From contig BRKX01000011.1 of NCBI GenBank assembly GCA_026008535.1, positions 13,896,001 to 13,960,000 on the forward strand: a DNA stretch of 64,000 bases, in the 5' to 3' direction. The position numbers and the translations under genes are program-made. The notes under the pieces are model-generated. The model saw nothing but the letters and a program-made list of their open reading frames with translations, had not been told where the DNA came from and ran no database searches. Below are positions 32,749-42,897 of the stretch, in pieces. Numbering within the stretch: position 1 is the stretch's first letter; each line of letters begins with the position of its first letter. The DNA is from Perilla frutescens (taxonomy: Eukaryota > Streptophyta > Magnoliopsida > Lamiales > Lamiaceae).

Positions 32749-34893
32749 ATGGCGGACAAAGCCATTTCTTCTAAGTCCTCTCAAGTGAAGAAACCCAGAA
32801 TTTCTACTGAAGACTTACGACGACAGCTTGCGGAGCTTTCTCAACCAATTGTGTTTTCGTCTTCAATTGGCTCTGCCTCTGTGAAGCCATCTGTTGCTTC
32901 CTCCGAAGCTCCTGCTTCTGTGCCAACTTCTGTGGCACCTTCTGCTGGTTCACCGCCTCGATCTGTGTCTGAGACAAATCTCGTTGTTCAACCCTCTCCT
33001 AGGGTTTCTGAAGTGCCGTCCTCTCCGCCCATGGTGTCTGCGGAAATTTTGGATGCTTCAATTGCAGCTGTTATAGAGAATGTTGGAGGAAATGAAGTCT
33101 CCATGGCTTCTATTGAAGATGATGTTGCCGCTGTTGCTGTTGTCGAAGAACCCACCTCAATTGCGGAATTTGCTGCATCTCTTGATGCCCTGAAATTTGT
33201 TCAAGCTCTGTCACTTTCTGCTGCTGTCCCGCTGTATAGTGACACTCCTGTTGTCACGGTTCAAGTTCCTTTTGGTGAAGTATCACCTGTGGCTGCTGCT
33301 GAAAACCTTGTTCATGATCAAGGTGAAGATGATATTGATATCTCCTTTCTCGATGAGGAGTCTCCTATTCATGAGGATGATTCTATCCCTTCTCCAAAGG
33401 CAACCTCCTCCAAAACTCACGGGTCCAAACGCAAGTTGGAGTTGCGAGATGATCCTGTGTCTGATGATGAAGATGACACACCCATTGCCAATTTGAAATC
33501 CAAAGTGTTGGCTAAAATTGCTGCGAAGAAGGGTTCTTCTTCAAAAACCCCCAAGAAAGTTGCTGCAAAGAAGGGGTCTTCATCAAAACCCCCCAAATCG
33601 ATGAAGCCTTCTGGGAAAAAGACTGTGCCTAAGAAGCCTGATGTTGTTCCTGCTCGCTGTGTTACACGGAGTGTGTTTGAGCAGAGAATGGGGCTGATGT
33701 CGGGACATCATCGCCCACTGATGAAGCAAGCCAGAGCACCTTCCCCCTCTGATGACGAAGCAGAGGATGTCCCTGAGTCTGTTCCAGACAGATCAGATTC
33801 CGATTCTGAGGTCTTTGATTCAAGTAAATTTATCTCTGCCCTCCACCAAAATCAATTCAAGATTGTTGCTGGTCGCTCGTTGATTTCCGAGCGTTGTTTG
33901 GTTAAGTCCGATATAGTGGGAACGGGGGTTGACTCTCTGTTGCATGATCTCCGGTTAGAGAAATCTGCTTTTTCTGCTCCTCTTTTTATTGCTGCTGTTG
34001 TACATGAGTTTTATGCCAACTTGTCCAAGCGCATGCGTGATGCTTCCTATGAGTATGCTTTTTCTGTGTTTGTGCGGGGTCATTGGATTGCTTTTTCCCC
34101 TGCTGTGATTAATGCATTTTTGGGTCGTGAGAATCTTGTTGCTCCTGCACCTGTGTTTGATCTGAATGAGGTTATGTCTGAATTGATTGGAGGAAGTCGG
34201 GTTGTTTGGCCCTCGGGGCGTGCGTTGTTGGCATCTGATCTGAGAGTGAAGTACTCCATACTTCACAAGGTTGCTGTTCGAAATTGGTTGCCCAGTACTC
34301 ATGATTCTACTGTTGGCAAGTCCATGGAGTTTTTGCTGTTTAAAGTGGGCACTCGTAGCAAGTTTAATCTTGGTCTGCTGATCTTTGAGAATGTTTTTGC
34401 TCATGCCGAATCGACTTGTGCCCAGCAACCTGTTGGCTATCCTGGCCTAATCTTCAGCATCATTATGGCCCAGCATGATGTTGTTTCTGCAAATGATGTG
34501 TATATGCCTGTTGCGCAGCCTCTGACCATCAGCCATAAGCTCTTCTCATCCCAGTATGCTTCGGATGTTCCTTTCCGCGACGCTGATGAAAGCTCGAGAC
34601 CAGTTCCCACATCTGTCCCAGACAGATCAACTGCTTCTTTTGCTATCCCATCTATTTTCTTTGACAGGCATATCAAGTCTCTGGAACATGCAGTTGTGTT
34701 CCTGAGCAAGTCCATTCGGACTTTCAATACCAGGAAGCAGGAGTTGGAGGCCTTGCTATTTGATCTCCGGGCCCGAGCCCTTGGCCTTACCTCACCGCTT
34801 GACATGCCGAGTGCTTCCTCTGTCCCAGCTGTTGATAAGCCGGCTAATGCTGTTGACGATGATGCTGATGATGTTGCTGCCTCCCCAGCGTGA
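32749..34893 (+). CDS. Env-position ORF of the Sirevirus, putative plant transposon protein domain
   Basis: A full 714-codon ORF between pol and the 3' LTR. Residues 1-160 are Ser/Ala/Pro/Val-rich; about 190-240 are acidic; about 245-290 are Lys-rich, with two AAKKGSSSK repeats. From about 360 to 585 is a globular region with HEFYANLSKRM (about 419), VFVRGHWIAFSPAVINAFLG and WPSGRALLASDLRVKY, matching what I recall of the 'putative plant transposon protein' domain. The tail (about 640-690) could form a coiled coil. No signal peptide and no clear membrane anchor are seen, so a true envelope role is not supported. Two VPDRS motifs coincide with the recurrent DNA motif. Function in Sireviruses is unknown. 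It is intact although gag-pol is not. Confidence 0.8.
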   Translation: MADKAISSKSSQVKKPRISTEDLRRQLAELSQPIVFSSSIGSASVKPSVASSEAPASVPTSVAPSAGSPPRSVSETNLVVQPSPRVSEVPSSPPMVSAEILDASIAAVIENVGGNEVSMASIEDDVAAVAVVEEPTSIAEFAASLDALKFVQALSLSAAVPLYSDTPVVTVQVPFGEVSPVAAAENLVHDQGEDDIDISFLDEESPIHEDDSIPSPKATSSKTHGSKRKLELRDDPVSDDEDDTPIANLKSKVLAKIAAKKGSSSKTPKKVAAKKGSSSKPPKSMKPSGKKTVPKKPDVVPARCVTRSVFEQRMGLMSGHHRPLMKQARAPSPSDDEAEDVPESVPDRSDSDSEVFDSSKFISALHQNQFKIVAGRSLISERCLVKSDIVGTGVDSLLHDLRLEKSAFSAPLFIAAVVHEFYANLSKRMRDASYEYAFSVFVRGHWIAFSPAVINAFLGRENLVAPAPVFDLNEVMSELIGGSRVVWPSGRALLASDLRVKYSILHKVAVRNWLPSTHDSTVGKSMEFLLFKVGTRSKFNLGLLIFENVFAHAESTCAQQPVGYPGLIFSIIMAQHDVVSANDVYMPVAQPLTISHKLFSSQYASDVPFRDADESSRPVPTSVPDRSTASFAIPSIFFDRHIKSLEHAVVFLSKSIRTFNTRKQELEALLFDLRARALGLTSPLDMPSASSVPAVDKPANAVDDDADDVAASPA

Positions 34894-35314
34894 AGTTTGA
34901 TGTTTGCCGTTTCTGACAACAATTAAGGGGGAGAAGAATATTGGTGCACAAAGGCCACAGTTAAATGAAGGATGGTCTGTTGCTGATGCTGCTATGAGCG
35001 TGTGCTCATTTTTTTAATGTTTGATGATTTCTGAACAAACAATTTTATTGGGGATGTTGTTTACCCCACTTTATTTTTTGTTGGTCAGTACTATATTTTT
35101 TATCAACTAACAATGCAGTTCTACACTGCGAAACAATGCTCTGATCGTGATGAAGGCACTCCCAGTTTAGATTTAGGGAGAGTGTGCTTGTAACTGTCTC
35201 CGACAGTTTTTAAATATATCACTCTTTTTGATATATTGTTGATCTGCGAAGGTTATTCAAGTGTTGTGCAGATCGTGATGATAATTGCCGACCATAAATG
35301 CCAAAGAGGGAGAT
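34894..35314 (+). other. 3' untranslated spacer with PPT and PPT-like tracts
   Basis: Purine tracts occur at 34922-34938 (AATTAAGGGGGAGAAGAA), near 35170 (TTTAGGGAGAG) and at 35300-35314 (CCAAAGAGGGAGAT). The last touches the LTR and is the likely functional PPT. Multiple PPT-like copies are a Sirevirus trait. A recurrent motif copy lies at 35194-35206. Confidence 0.75.
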
Positions 35315-36224
35315 TGTTAGTGCCACCATCATGCACTAAGTACTTGTGTTGTTATATTGGCGAGATATGTTCGACAATGTGTGCCTGGATATGTCCCATA
35401 AAGATTTGTTTTCCGCTGTGCAAGAAAAGAAAGAGCAGTTGGTGAACTGTTCCAGAGTATGTCCCAGACAGAACCAGGGACACTCTATTTATGGCAGTTT
35501 TCTTGTTGGAAAGATCTTGCTCCGAACGAGTTTGGAAGGTCAAGATTAATTCGTTTTACTGCCTTGTGGTGTAGATCCAGTGCTGAATTACCCCCACTAC
35601 ACTTGGAGAGTATCTACACACATATGGAAGGCCACAAACCACAATCCACTTACCATGTTGGCGGCGGATGAAGATCCACCTATATGAAGACCGAATTGAG
35701 GAGCAATCGGTACCATTGATATTTTGTTTAGATTCTAGTGTTAGAATCAGTTTGTGGTCGTTTTTGTAACTAGTAGTTGTTCAGTAAAACGTTCAACGTG
35801 ATAGACTAGTTTTGAGTGTTTACGAGTGAAACACGTGAGGGGATTTTTATTCCAGTTTTATACGCAATCTCGGGAGAGATTGTAAGTTGAAGTCGTGGGT
35901 AGCTAGAGGGAGTCTAGTGTCACGGTTGTGAGGGGATCTTACAACTTTCGACTAGTGAAAGAGTTCGAGGAGAAGAACGGGCGACATAAGGCGGGAGGCT
36001 TGTATGAGTAAGATCCTTAATACACTCTTCGAAGGAGTACCGGTCGAATCTTCAAGTTTGGGAACAATCCCCCCAGAGTAGGTTGTTTGAACCGAACTGG
36101 GTTACCATCTCGTGCGTTTTTACTGCTTTATTCTTTTATGTTCTTGCATCTGTCCCACACATATCACAGAACAGTTTTTAAGCAGTTAACTAAAAAATGT
36201 TTAAGCACGAATTACTGTTTTTCA
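35315..36224 (+). repeat. 3' LTR of the SIRE-type element
   Basis: 910 bp, TGTTAGTGCC to TTTTTCA, followed by the CATAC duplication. A recurrent motif copy lies at 35460-35471. Confidence 0.95.
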
Positions 36225-36229
36225 CATAC

Positions 36230-37737
36230 ATAATTTCATTTTTTCATACCAATCACCTGCTTAGATCTACGAGTGTATGATTCTCCCCATGCAGATCAAG
36301 TTGCAGCTATATGGGTTGGGGTAATAATGAACATATATTAAAAATACAAATTTTCTTCCCACTTCGTCTTTTTGGCCACACTTACCAAATGATACAAGTC
36401 TTGATTTTTCCACTTATAATTTTTTGAAATGGAGATTGAGGTGGAGAACAAAATGAACATATTGAAAAATTAAAATATATAAGAAAATAATTGTGAAAAA
36501 ACTAATAAAAATTTTAGAGGTTAATCCATCATATTTAAAATAAATCTGAAGATTAAAGGACTATCATCTAATAGATTGCGTTAAATTTCATTCTCAAAAT
36601 ATGTGAACTTAGTATAATTCTCCACACGCATATCAAGTTGCAACTATATGGGTTGAGGGGAATAATGAACTTATATTAATAAACACAAATTTTCTTCTCA
36701 TTTCGTTTTTTTTTGCTACATTTAATGTATCTTAACACGTAATAATAAGAAAATAAAATTTTATGGATCATTGTACATCGCAATTGGAATTCGGGATTCT
36801 GCGTACAACTCTAAGCAACCCTTAACTACATATGCATTTGCTCATAAATGCATTATCTTTATGGTTTACAATAAATAAAAAATGAGGTTTTTCAATGTGA
36901 ACGTATTAGTAGCTAGCTTATATGACATAGTGAGCATTGGGTTTATGAAGATATATTTTATATGCTTATTTTCACAAATAAAAATATGAGATTCTCACAC
37001 GTGTTACAACCCATGGCCCTAAAAAGATCAATGACGAAATACTACATTTAGAATCTCATTTACATATCAATTTAAACAAAAATGGAATTGTGAGGTAATT
37101 TTTTAAGCATATGAATTGAATGACTATTTCTTTAAAATAATATTTTAAAATAAAAATGTTATTTACAACGTTATACAATTTTAACAAGTTTATTTCTTGA
37201 GGGTGAAAATAATTCTCCTTACTACAAAGGACTACGTTAATTACAAGGATCAATATTATTTCTTCATAACAAATCTAAGAAATGCAAAGAATGATGAAAG
37301 ATGAAAGATGAAATTTAAATATTTTAACCAATGTTATCCAAGTGCTACAGTTCAAAACCCTAAGTTAATTAAATCAAAGATATAAGAAGGAAAAAAAAAA
37401 TAACCAAAAAGACTAAGACTATAGTAGGAGAAAAACAAAATTCAATTGCAGAATTAAAGCCTATTGAAGAACAATGAAAGAAAAAAGAAAGATTGACGAA
37501 TGCATTTGAAATTTTAAGCGACTACAATCGGACGTTGGATAAATTTGCCAATGAAGCCATGAAGAAGAAGTATAAAAACTTCACCACACTCATCAAGATC
37601 AAACAAGAAAAAAATGGTGTGAAGAAAACGATATAGAACATTTATATTTGCATAATTATTATGTTATTCATCTATAGTAGGAATTTTCAAATCTCATAAA
37701 TACATTACATACTTATATGTCTATTATTATATTAGTA

Positions 37738-37784
<47 letters not shown>

Positions 37785-38833
37785 TTATATATATATATAT
37801 ATCTATTATTATATATACTTATATATTTGAATGATTTTGAAATACTATGAACATTTATGCACTAATTTGTCAAACTTTGAGATTTATATATATTAATTAT
37901 TTTTTTTAAACCTATAATGAAGAGTAACATTAAGAAGAACAATCATAGAAAGTGTTAAGAAGGTCATGCACAAAGTCTGGAGGCTCGACCCAATAATGAG
38001 GGCTAGAAAAACATCATCTATTTTATATATTTTTCAAATAAACAAATCATCACAGTTATTGTACATGGAAATTAATATCGATAATATATAATAATGTGAA
38101 TACCTATATATGCATTACCAATTTAGATTACGTGTCTTATATGAAATTTTAAAATAAGATAATTATATGATACTTGATTTGTTTTAATGTGCGTAAGTCG
38201 TTTTTTACTTTTTTTTCACAAAAAAAAACATATAATTGGTAAGTTTCATAGGAAAATTAATATATAATAATGTGAATACTTATATATGCATTACCAATTT
38301 TGATTACGTATCTTATGTGAAATTTTAAAATAAGATAATTATATGATACTTGATTTGTTTTAATGCGCGTAACTTGTTTTTTAATTTTTTTCACAAAAAA
38401 AACATATAATTGGTAAGTTTCATAGGAAAATTGCATGCATAAAAATGATGATTGCATGATCTGTATTATATCCACTATTAGTACATTAGAAGCTCTTAAT
38501 AATTAAATAAATATTGACAACACGTGCAACCCACGTTTTCCAAGCTAGTAAAAGGAAAAAAAACGAAAGGAAAAAAATCGAGAAGAAAAAGGGTCAAAAA
38601 GACAAAAAAAGGAATAAAATTTGGCAAGGGTCGTGTGGTGAAGCCACCAGCATTCGATCCCAAGAGAATTTTGAGCAAGTCATGATACCGCTCCGCTGTA
38701 AATATATTTCTGAATTGTTTTGGCAAAAATAACATTATAAATAATATATTTTTCCTGACTTTTTAAAGGACAATTTGACCCTGCGATTTTACTTTAATAT
38801 ATGTATAGATAGATGTTTCAATAAGTCTGCCAG
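36230..38833. other. Intergenic with two local duplications
   Basis: A block around 36262-36385 (GCTATATGGGTTGGGG, AACATATATTAA) recurs at 36610-36725. A tandem pair lies at 38083-38432. A (TA)n tract occurs at 37740-37770. No gene was recognised. Confidence 0.5.
38083..38432. repeat. Tandem duplication, unit about 176 bp
   Basis: Both units read from TAATGTGAATAC through ATGCATTACCAATTT, AATAAGATAATTATATGATA and ACATATAATTGGTAAGTTT to CATAGGAAAATT, with few differences. Confidence 0.9.
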
Positions 38834-39065
38834 TTTTAAAGTTGATCATAAACTGAAAATTTGAGAGAATTTGATTTGTATTTCATATCTGAAAACTGAT
38901 TACAAAAGATGAAGATTAGATGATATTTATAGAGAAGAACTAGCAGCTAACTAACTGAAATAACCTGCTAACTAACTTCCATAATTCAAGGGATAGCTGC
39001 CATGTGCCAAGCCAATCTAACTGACACTAACTGCCATGCATGCAAGCTGATAAATATCTTCAACA
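38834..39065 (-). repeat. 3' LTR of the Ale-like element
   Basis: On - it opens TGTTGAAGATATTTATCAGC and runs to a degenerate end at TTGATCATAAAC (read on +). It matches 42666-42897. Confidence 0.85.
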
Positions 39066-39075
39066 CTCCCCTGCA
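39066..39075 (-). other. Polypurine tract of the Ale-like element
   Basis: On - TGCAGGGGAG abuts the LTR TGTTGAAG. Confidence 0.7.
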
Positions 39076-39086
39076 GAAACCCGAAG

Positions 39087-42000
39087 TCATTGCTTGAGTT
39101 TGAGTCGATCCCTGAGACTTTGAAATCTTGTCTCAGCTAAAAGTTTAGTAAAGACATCTGCTACTTGATCTTTTGAAGGCACCATGACCTATCTCCACAA
39201 CCTTGTCATGTACTTTCTCTCGAACAAAATGCACATCAATCTCAATATGTTTAGTTCTAGCGTGAAACACCGGGTTTGAAGCAAGTGATATGGCATTGCA
39301 ATTATCGCACCAAATCTTAACTGGACTTATAGCTGAAATTAAATCCCAGTTCTTTGCTTAATGCCTGTGACCACACTATTTCTGCTGCGACATTGGCCAA
39401 AGACCTACACTCAGATTCTACACTACTCCGAGAAACTACTGTTTGCTTCTTAGAACACCAAGAAATCAGATTGTTTCCTAGAAATACACAGTGCCCACCA
39501 GTTGATCTTTTATCATCAATGCAGCTGGTCCAGTCTGCATCTGCAAAAGCTTCAATCACTATAGAAGAAGAAGGACTAAAGCCAAGAGTTGTAGATATCT
39601 TAGTAAATGTTTGCAAGCAGCCCAATGAGAATTCAGTGGCTGTTGCAAAAATTAGCTGAGTTTATTTACTGAAAAGGTAATGTCAAGCCTTGTTAAGGTC
39701 AAATATTGTAGAGCTCCAACTATGCTTCTATAAAGGGTAGGATGTTCAAAGATAGAACCACTGTACTTTGATAATTTGACAGTTGAAATCATAGAGATAG
39801 AACAAGGCTTGCAATCAGACAAGTTTGTTCTATCAAGGATTTCATCAATGTACTTGCTTTGTGAAAGATGATGAGAGACTTCTATGCCCATAAAGTAATT
39901 GACCAAGCCAAGATCCTTTAGAGCAAACTTGATATTGAGTCCTTGAATCACATATTGAACCTCCTCAGAATTGTCTCCAGTGACTAAGATATCATCCACA
40001 CAAACAAGCATTAGAACAACATTGTTTGCAGACAACCTGAAGAATAAAGAAAATCTAACTGAGATCTTTGAAAACCAGCTGAGCTCAAATAAGCCTTCAG
40101 ACCAGGCCCGCCCTAGGTGCCTGTTTAAGACCATATATGGCTTTGGTAAGCTTGCAAACATGTTGAGGGAATCTTCAAAACCTCCAGGTTGAGTCATAAA
40201 GATTGTTTCCTCAAGCTCTCTATTCAAAAGGCATTGTTGATGTCAATTTGTCTTACTTTCCAGTCCTTCATAGCAGCCATATCAAACACCAATTTGAGAG
40301 TAGAAAATTTAAGAACTGGACTAAAAGTTTCAAGAAAGTCAATCCCAATTTGTTGCTCAAAGCCTCGAGCTACTAACCGAGCTTTTAACTTGTCAAGAGT
40401 TCCATCAGATTTGGTTTTCACTTTAAACACCCAATTATGAGAGATCAACTTCTGATCAAAAGAAGGAGGAACTAACACCCATGTTTTCTTGTCTTGCAAG
40501 GTAGAAAATTCTGCCTTCATAGCATTATACCAGGCAGGATCATCAAGGGCTTGTTTGACAGAAGAGGGTTTTGAAGGTAACTGCAATTCAGTCAGCCATG
40601 CCTTAGGTTTGAAAATGCCATTCTTGGCTCTAGTGATCATAGGATGAGAAGTAGAAGAAAGAGAAGAAGAAATAGGAATAGATGTAGAAGAAGGAGCAGA
40701 AGAAATGGTTGAAGTAGGAGGAGGAGTAGAGATGATAGGCTCAAGAGAAGAAGATGACAGAGAAAAAGAATGAATAGTTATAGGATCATATAAGACTGGT
40801 GAAGAGGAGAAGGATGACAGCTGAATGGAAGAAAAGAGAGATTCATATCGGAATTCATTTTCATGAAATGCAACCGAATCTGAAATATATAACTTTCCAG
40901 AAGGACTAAGACACTTATAACCTTTATGACAGGAACTATAACCCAAAAACACACATTTGGAGGATTTATATTGGAGTTTGTGATGATTATAGGGAGTTAA
41001 GAGAGGAAAACACGCATAGCCAAATGTGTGAAGAAAAGAATAATCTGGATTAATATGATAGAGAAGCTGAAAAAGGAGAGATACCTTGAGTTGTTACAGA
41101 TTTGTTTCATAACAGAAGAACTAGGATGCCCTAGCTTCCTATGCCACTCATTTATATCAGAAGTACAATAAAGAAAGCAAAGATCATACTTATTAATATA
41201 GGAGGAAGCAGAAGAATCTGCAGAATCTATGGCTGTCTGAAGAACTTGAGATGTTGCAAAGGTAGAAGGCCGGGCTGGAGATGTTGCAGAAGTAGAGGAT
41301 TTCCTAGAGATGGGCATGACTGAGAGATCCAGCTGATGCAGCCCCTTGACCAGAGATCCCTTCATCAGAACTTAATGTGTGTTGAGATCCTTAACACGTC
41401 AAAAAGTAGGATGTAACTCAATAAAGACATTGTTATCATTGTAGCATAATAGATTTGTGAGAATCAGCAGAAGAAAAGCTAGAATCACCTATATGAGCAA
41501 TGGAGAGAACATTACCATTGCCAACCTGAAGCATCTCAGAACCAGAATAAGGAGTGCTCAATTGGAGATTTGACAGATCATTAGTGATATGAGCAGTGGC
41601 ACCACTATCAGCATACCACTGGGAGTCTTGTTGCTGAGCATAGTAGGCCTCCTCTTGAGCAGAATCATAGGAGAAATCAGCATAAAAGGCCTGAGGAGCA
41701 GCAACACCAGTAAAGTGCATATCAAACATTTTAAAACATTTTATGGCTACATGACCATTCTTGCCACAAAGCTGACAAATGACTTTAGTGTCCTTGGTGA
41801 AACCTCTACCACCTCTGCCTCTAAAGGAACCACCTCGACTAGCAAACTCAGCCACACCACGACCACGACTATAAAATGAATCAATAGGAGGTCTGGCACC
41901 AGGAAACTGAGCATAATAAGCACTAGGAGTAAACACACACACTTGACTCACAGAGACTTGACTCTGTAGCCGAGCCTCATGAGCCTGAAGAGCATACTGA

Positions 42001-42571
42001 ACTTCTAGAAGAGTGAGAGTATCAGCACGGTTGGTGAGATTAACTACCACTGCATCATAGTCAGCGCCAAATCAACCTAAGATATGCATAATCAGATCTT
42101 CATCATCCACAGGTTTCCCAATGGCAGCCAAATTATCAGCATAACCGCGCATTTTCAGCATATATTCATCAATAGTTAGCTCGCCTTTCTTTGTAGTTTG
42201 CAGTTGTAGCTTAAGCTGCATAATGCGTGCCTTGGACTGAGACTAGAAGAGAGATTGAAGAGTACGCCAGAGATCGCGAGAAGTAACACATCTAGTAACA
42301 TGACCAATCATGACCACAAAAATCGATCTAAACTCAGTAGAAACTAATCTCGGCAGATCGAAACTTGAAAATTTGGATTCAGATGAGCATCGCGAGCAGA
42401 AGGTGATAAGAATTGAGGAAGAGGAACGAAATAATCAGAGATAAGGTCCTTAAATCCATGAGCTCGAAGAAGAGCTAACACCTGAAATCTCCAGAATGCA
42501 AAATTGTTCCTATCAAGCTTGAAATTGGTAACAGGAAGGAAAGATGAAGAGGAATTAGGAGCGGAAAACAT
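39087..42571 (-). pseudogene. Decayed Ale-like gag-pol without integrase core
   Basis: On - from ATG 42571 (MFSAPNSSSS) to TGA 39087. Recognisable pieces: Gag (NNFAFWRFQVLALLRAHG), zinc knuckle CQLCGKNGHVAIKC (about 41800-41760), protease DSGATAHITND (about 41610) and GAG-pre-integrase WHRKLGHPSSSV (about 41145). Then a jump leads directly to the end of integrase (FLHTFGYACFPLL, about 41030), so the DDE core is gone. RT spans about 40560-39655 with CVDD at the active site, and RNase H (DADWTS, SRSSVESE) about 39560-39390. Several frameshifts and stops (near 42345, 42065, 40225, 39650, 39170) and a gap before RNase H make it inactive. Confidence 0.9.
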
Positions 42572-42657
42572 GGCAAAGGATCGAATTACAGCAAAAGAAA
42601 TGAAGAACGCGATAGAAACGCGAAGAACGCAAAATAAAATCAGCACCACGGCCTCGA

Positions 42658-42665
42658 TGATACCA
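42658..42665 (-). other. Primer binding site of the Ale-like element
   Basis: On - TGGTATCA follows the LTR end TTGTAACA directly, the usual start of an initiator-Met site. The match weakens after eight bases. Confidence 0.75.
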
Positions 42666-42897
42666 TGTTACAATTGATCATAAACTGAAAATTTGAGAGA
42701 ATTTGATATGTATTTCATATCTGGATACTGATTACAAAAGATGAAGATTACATGATATTTATAGAGAAGAACTATCAGCTAACTAACTGAATTAACTACC
42801 TAACTAACTTCCATAATTCAAGGGATAGCTGCCACGTGCCAAGCCAATCTAACTGACACTAACTGCAATGCATGCAAGCTGATAAATATCTTCAACA
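42666..42897 (-). repeat. 5' LTR of the Ale-like element
   Basis: On - TGTTGAAGAT to TTGTAACA, 232 bp, TG...CA ends. It holds a TATA-like TATAAATATCAT. Confidence 0.88.

Larger units (their letters stand above)
27440..36224 (+). mobile_element. SIRE-type Ty1-copia retrotransposon, complete ends, defective
   Basis: An 8.8-kb element bounded by LTRs of about 910 bp and a perfect 5-bp target duplication, CATAC (27435-27439 and 36225-36229). The order is LTR, PBS, broken gag-pol, an extra env-position ORF, PPT, LTR, which is the Sirevirus plan. By eye the two LTRs differ at about 20 sites plus a 2-bp indel, near 2% divergence and mostly transitions, so insertion is fairly recent. It carries an intact accessory ORF but cannot make its own integrase or RT, so it would need a helper. 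A repeated CTGTYYCNGACAG motif runs through it. Confidence 0.93.
38834..42897 (-). mobile_element. Ale/Retrofit-like Ty1-copia retrotransposon, defective
   Basis: A 4.1-kb element on - with LTRs of about 232 bp. Order on -: LTR (42897-42666), PBS, gag, protease, GAG-pre-integrase, RT, RNase H, PPT, LTR (39065-38834). By eye the LTRs differ at about 10 of 223 sites. The 38834 end has lost its terminal TG, and no matching target duplication is visible. Protease and RNase H wording is closest to the Ale/RE1 lineage (family knowledge, moderate certainty). Confidence 0.88.

Noticed and set aside
33955..34922. Open frames on - (34428-33955 and 34922-34437) opposite the env-position ORF
   Set aside because: Antisense shadows of a long coding ORF; no family features.
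36230..36725. Possible extra LTR pair from the 36262 and 36610 repeats
   Set aside because: No TG...CA ends, PBS, PPT or coding between them; just a local duplication.
38496..38735. 79- and 72-codon frames on opposite strands over A/G-rich DNA
   Set aside because: Low-complexity Lys or Phe runs, no recognisable domain or splice context.
38805..38842. TGTTTCAA at 38811 as the true outer end of the Ale-like LTR
   Set aside because: Would need an unexplained insertion of about 20 bases relative to the other LTR; possible but less simple than a mutated end at 38834.
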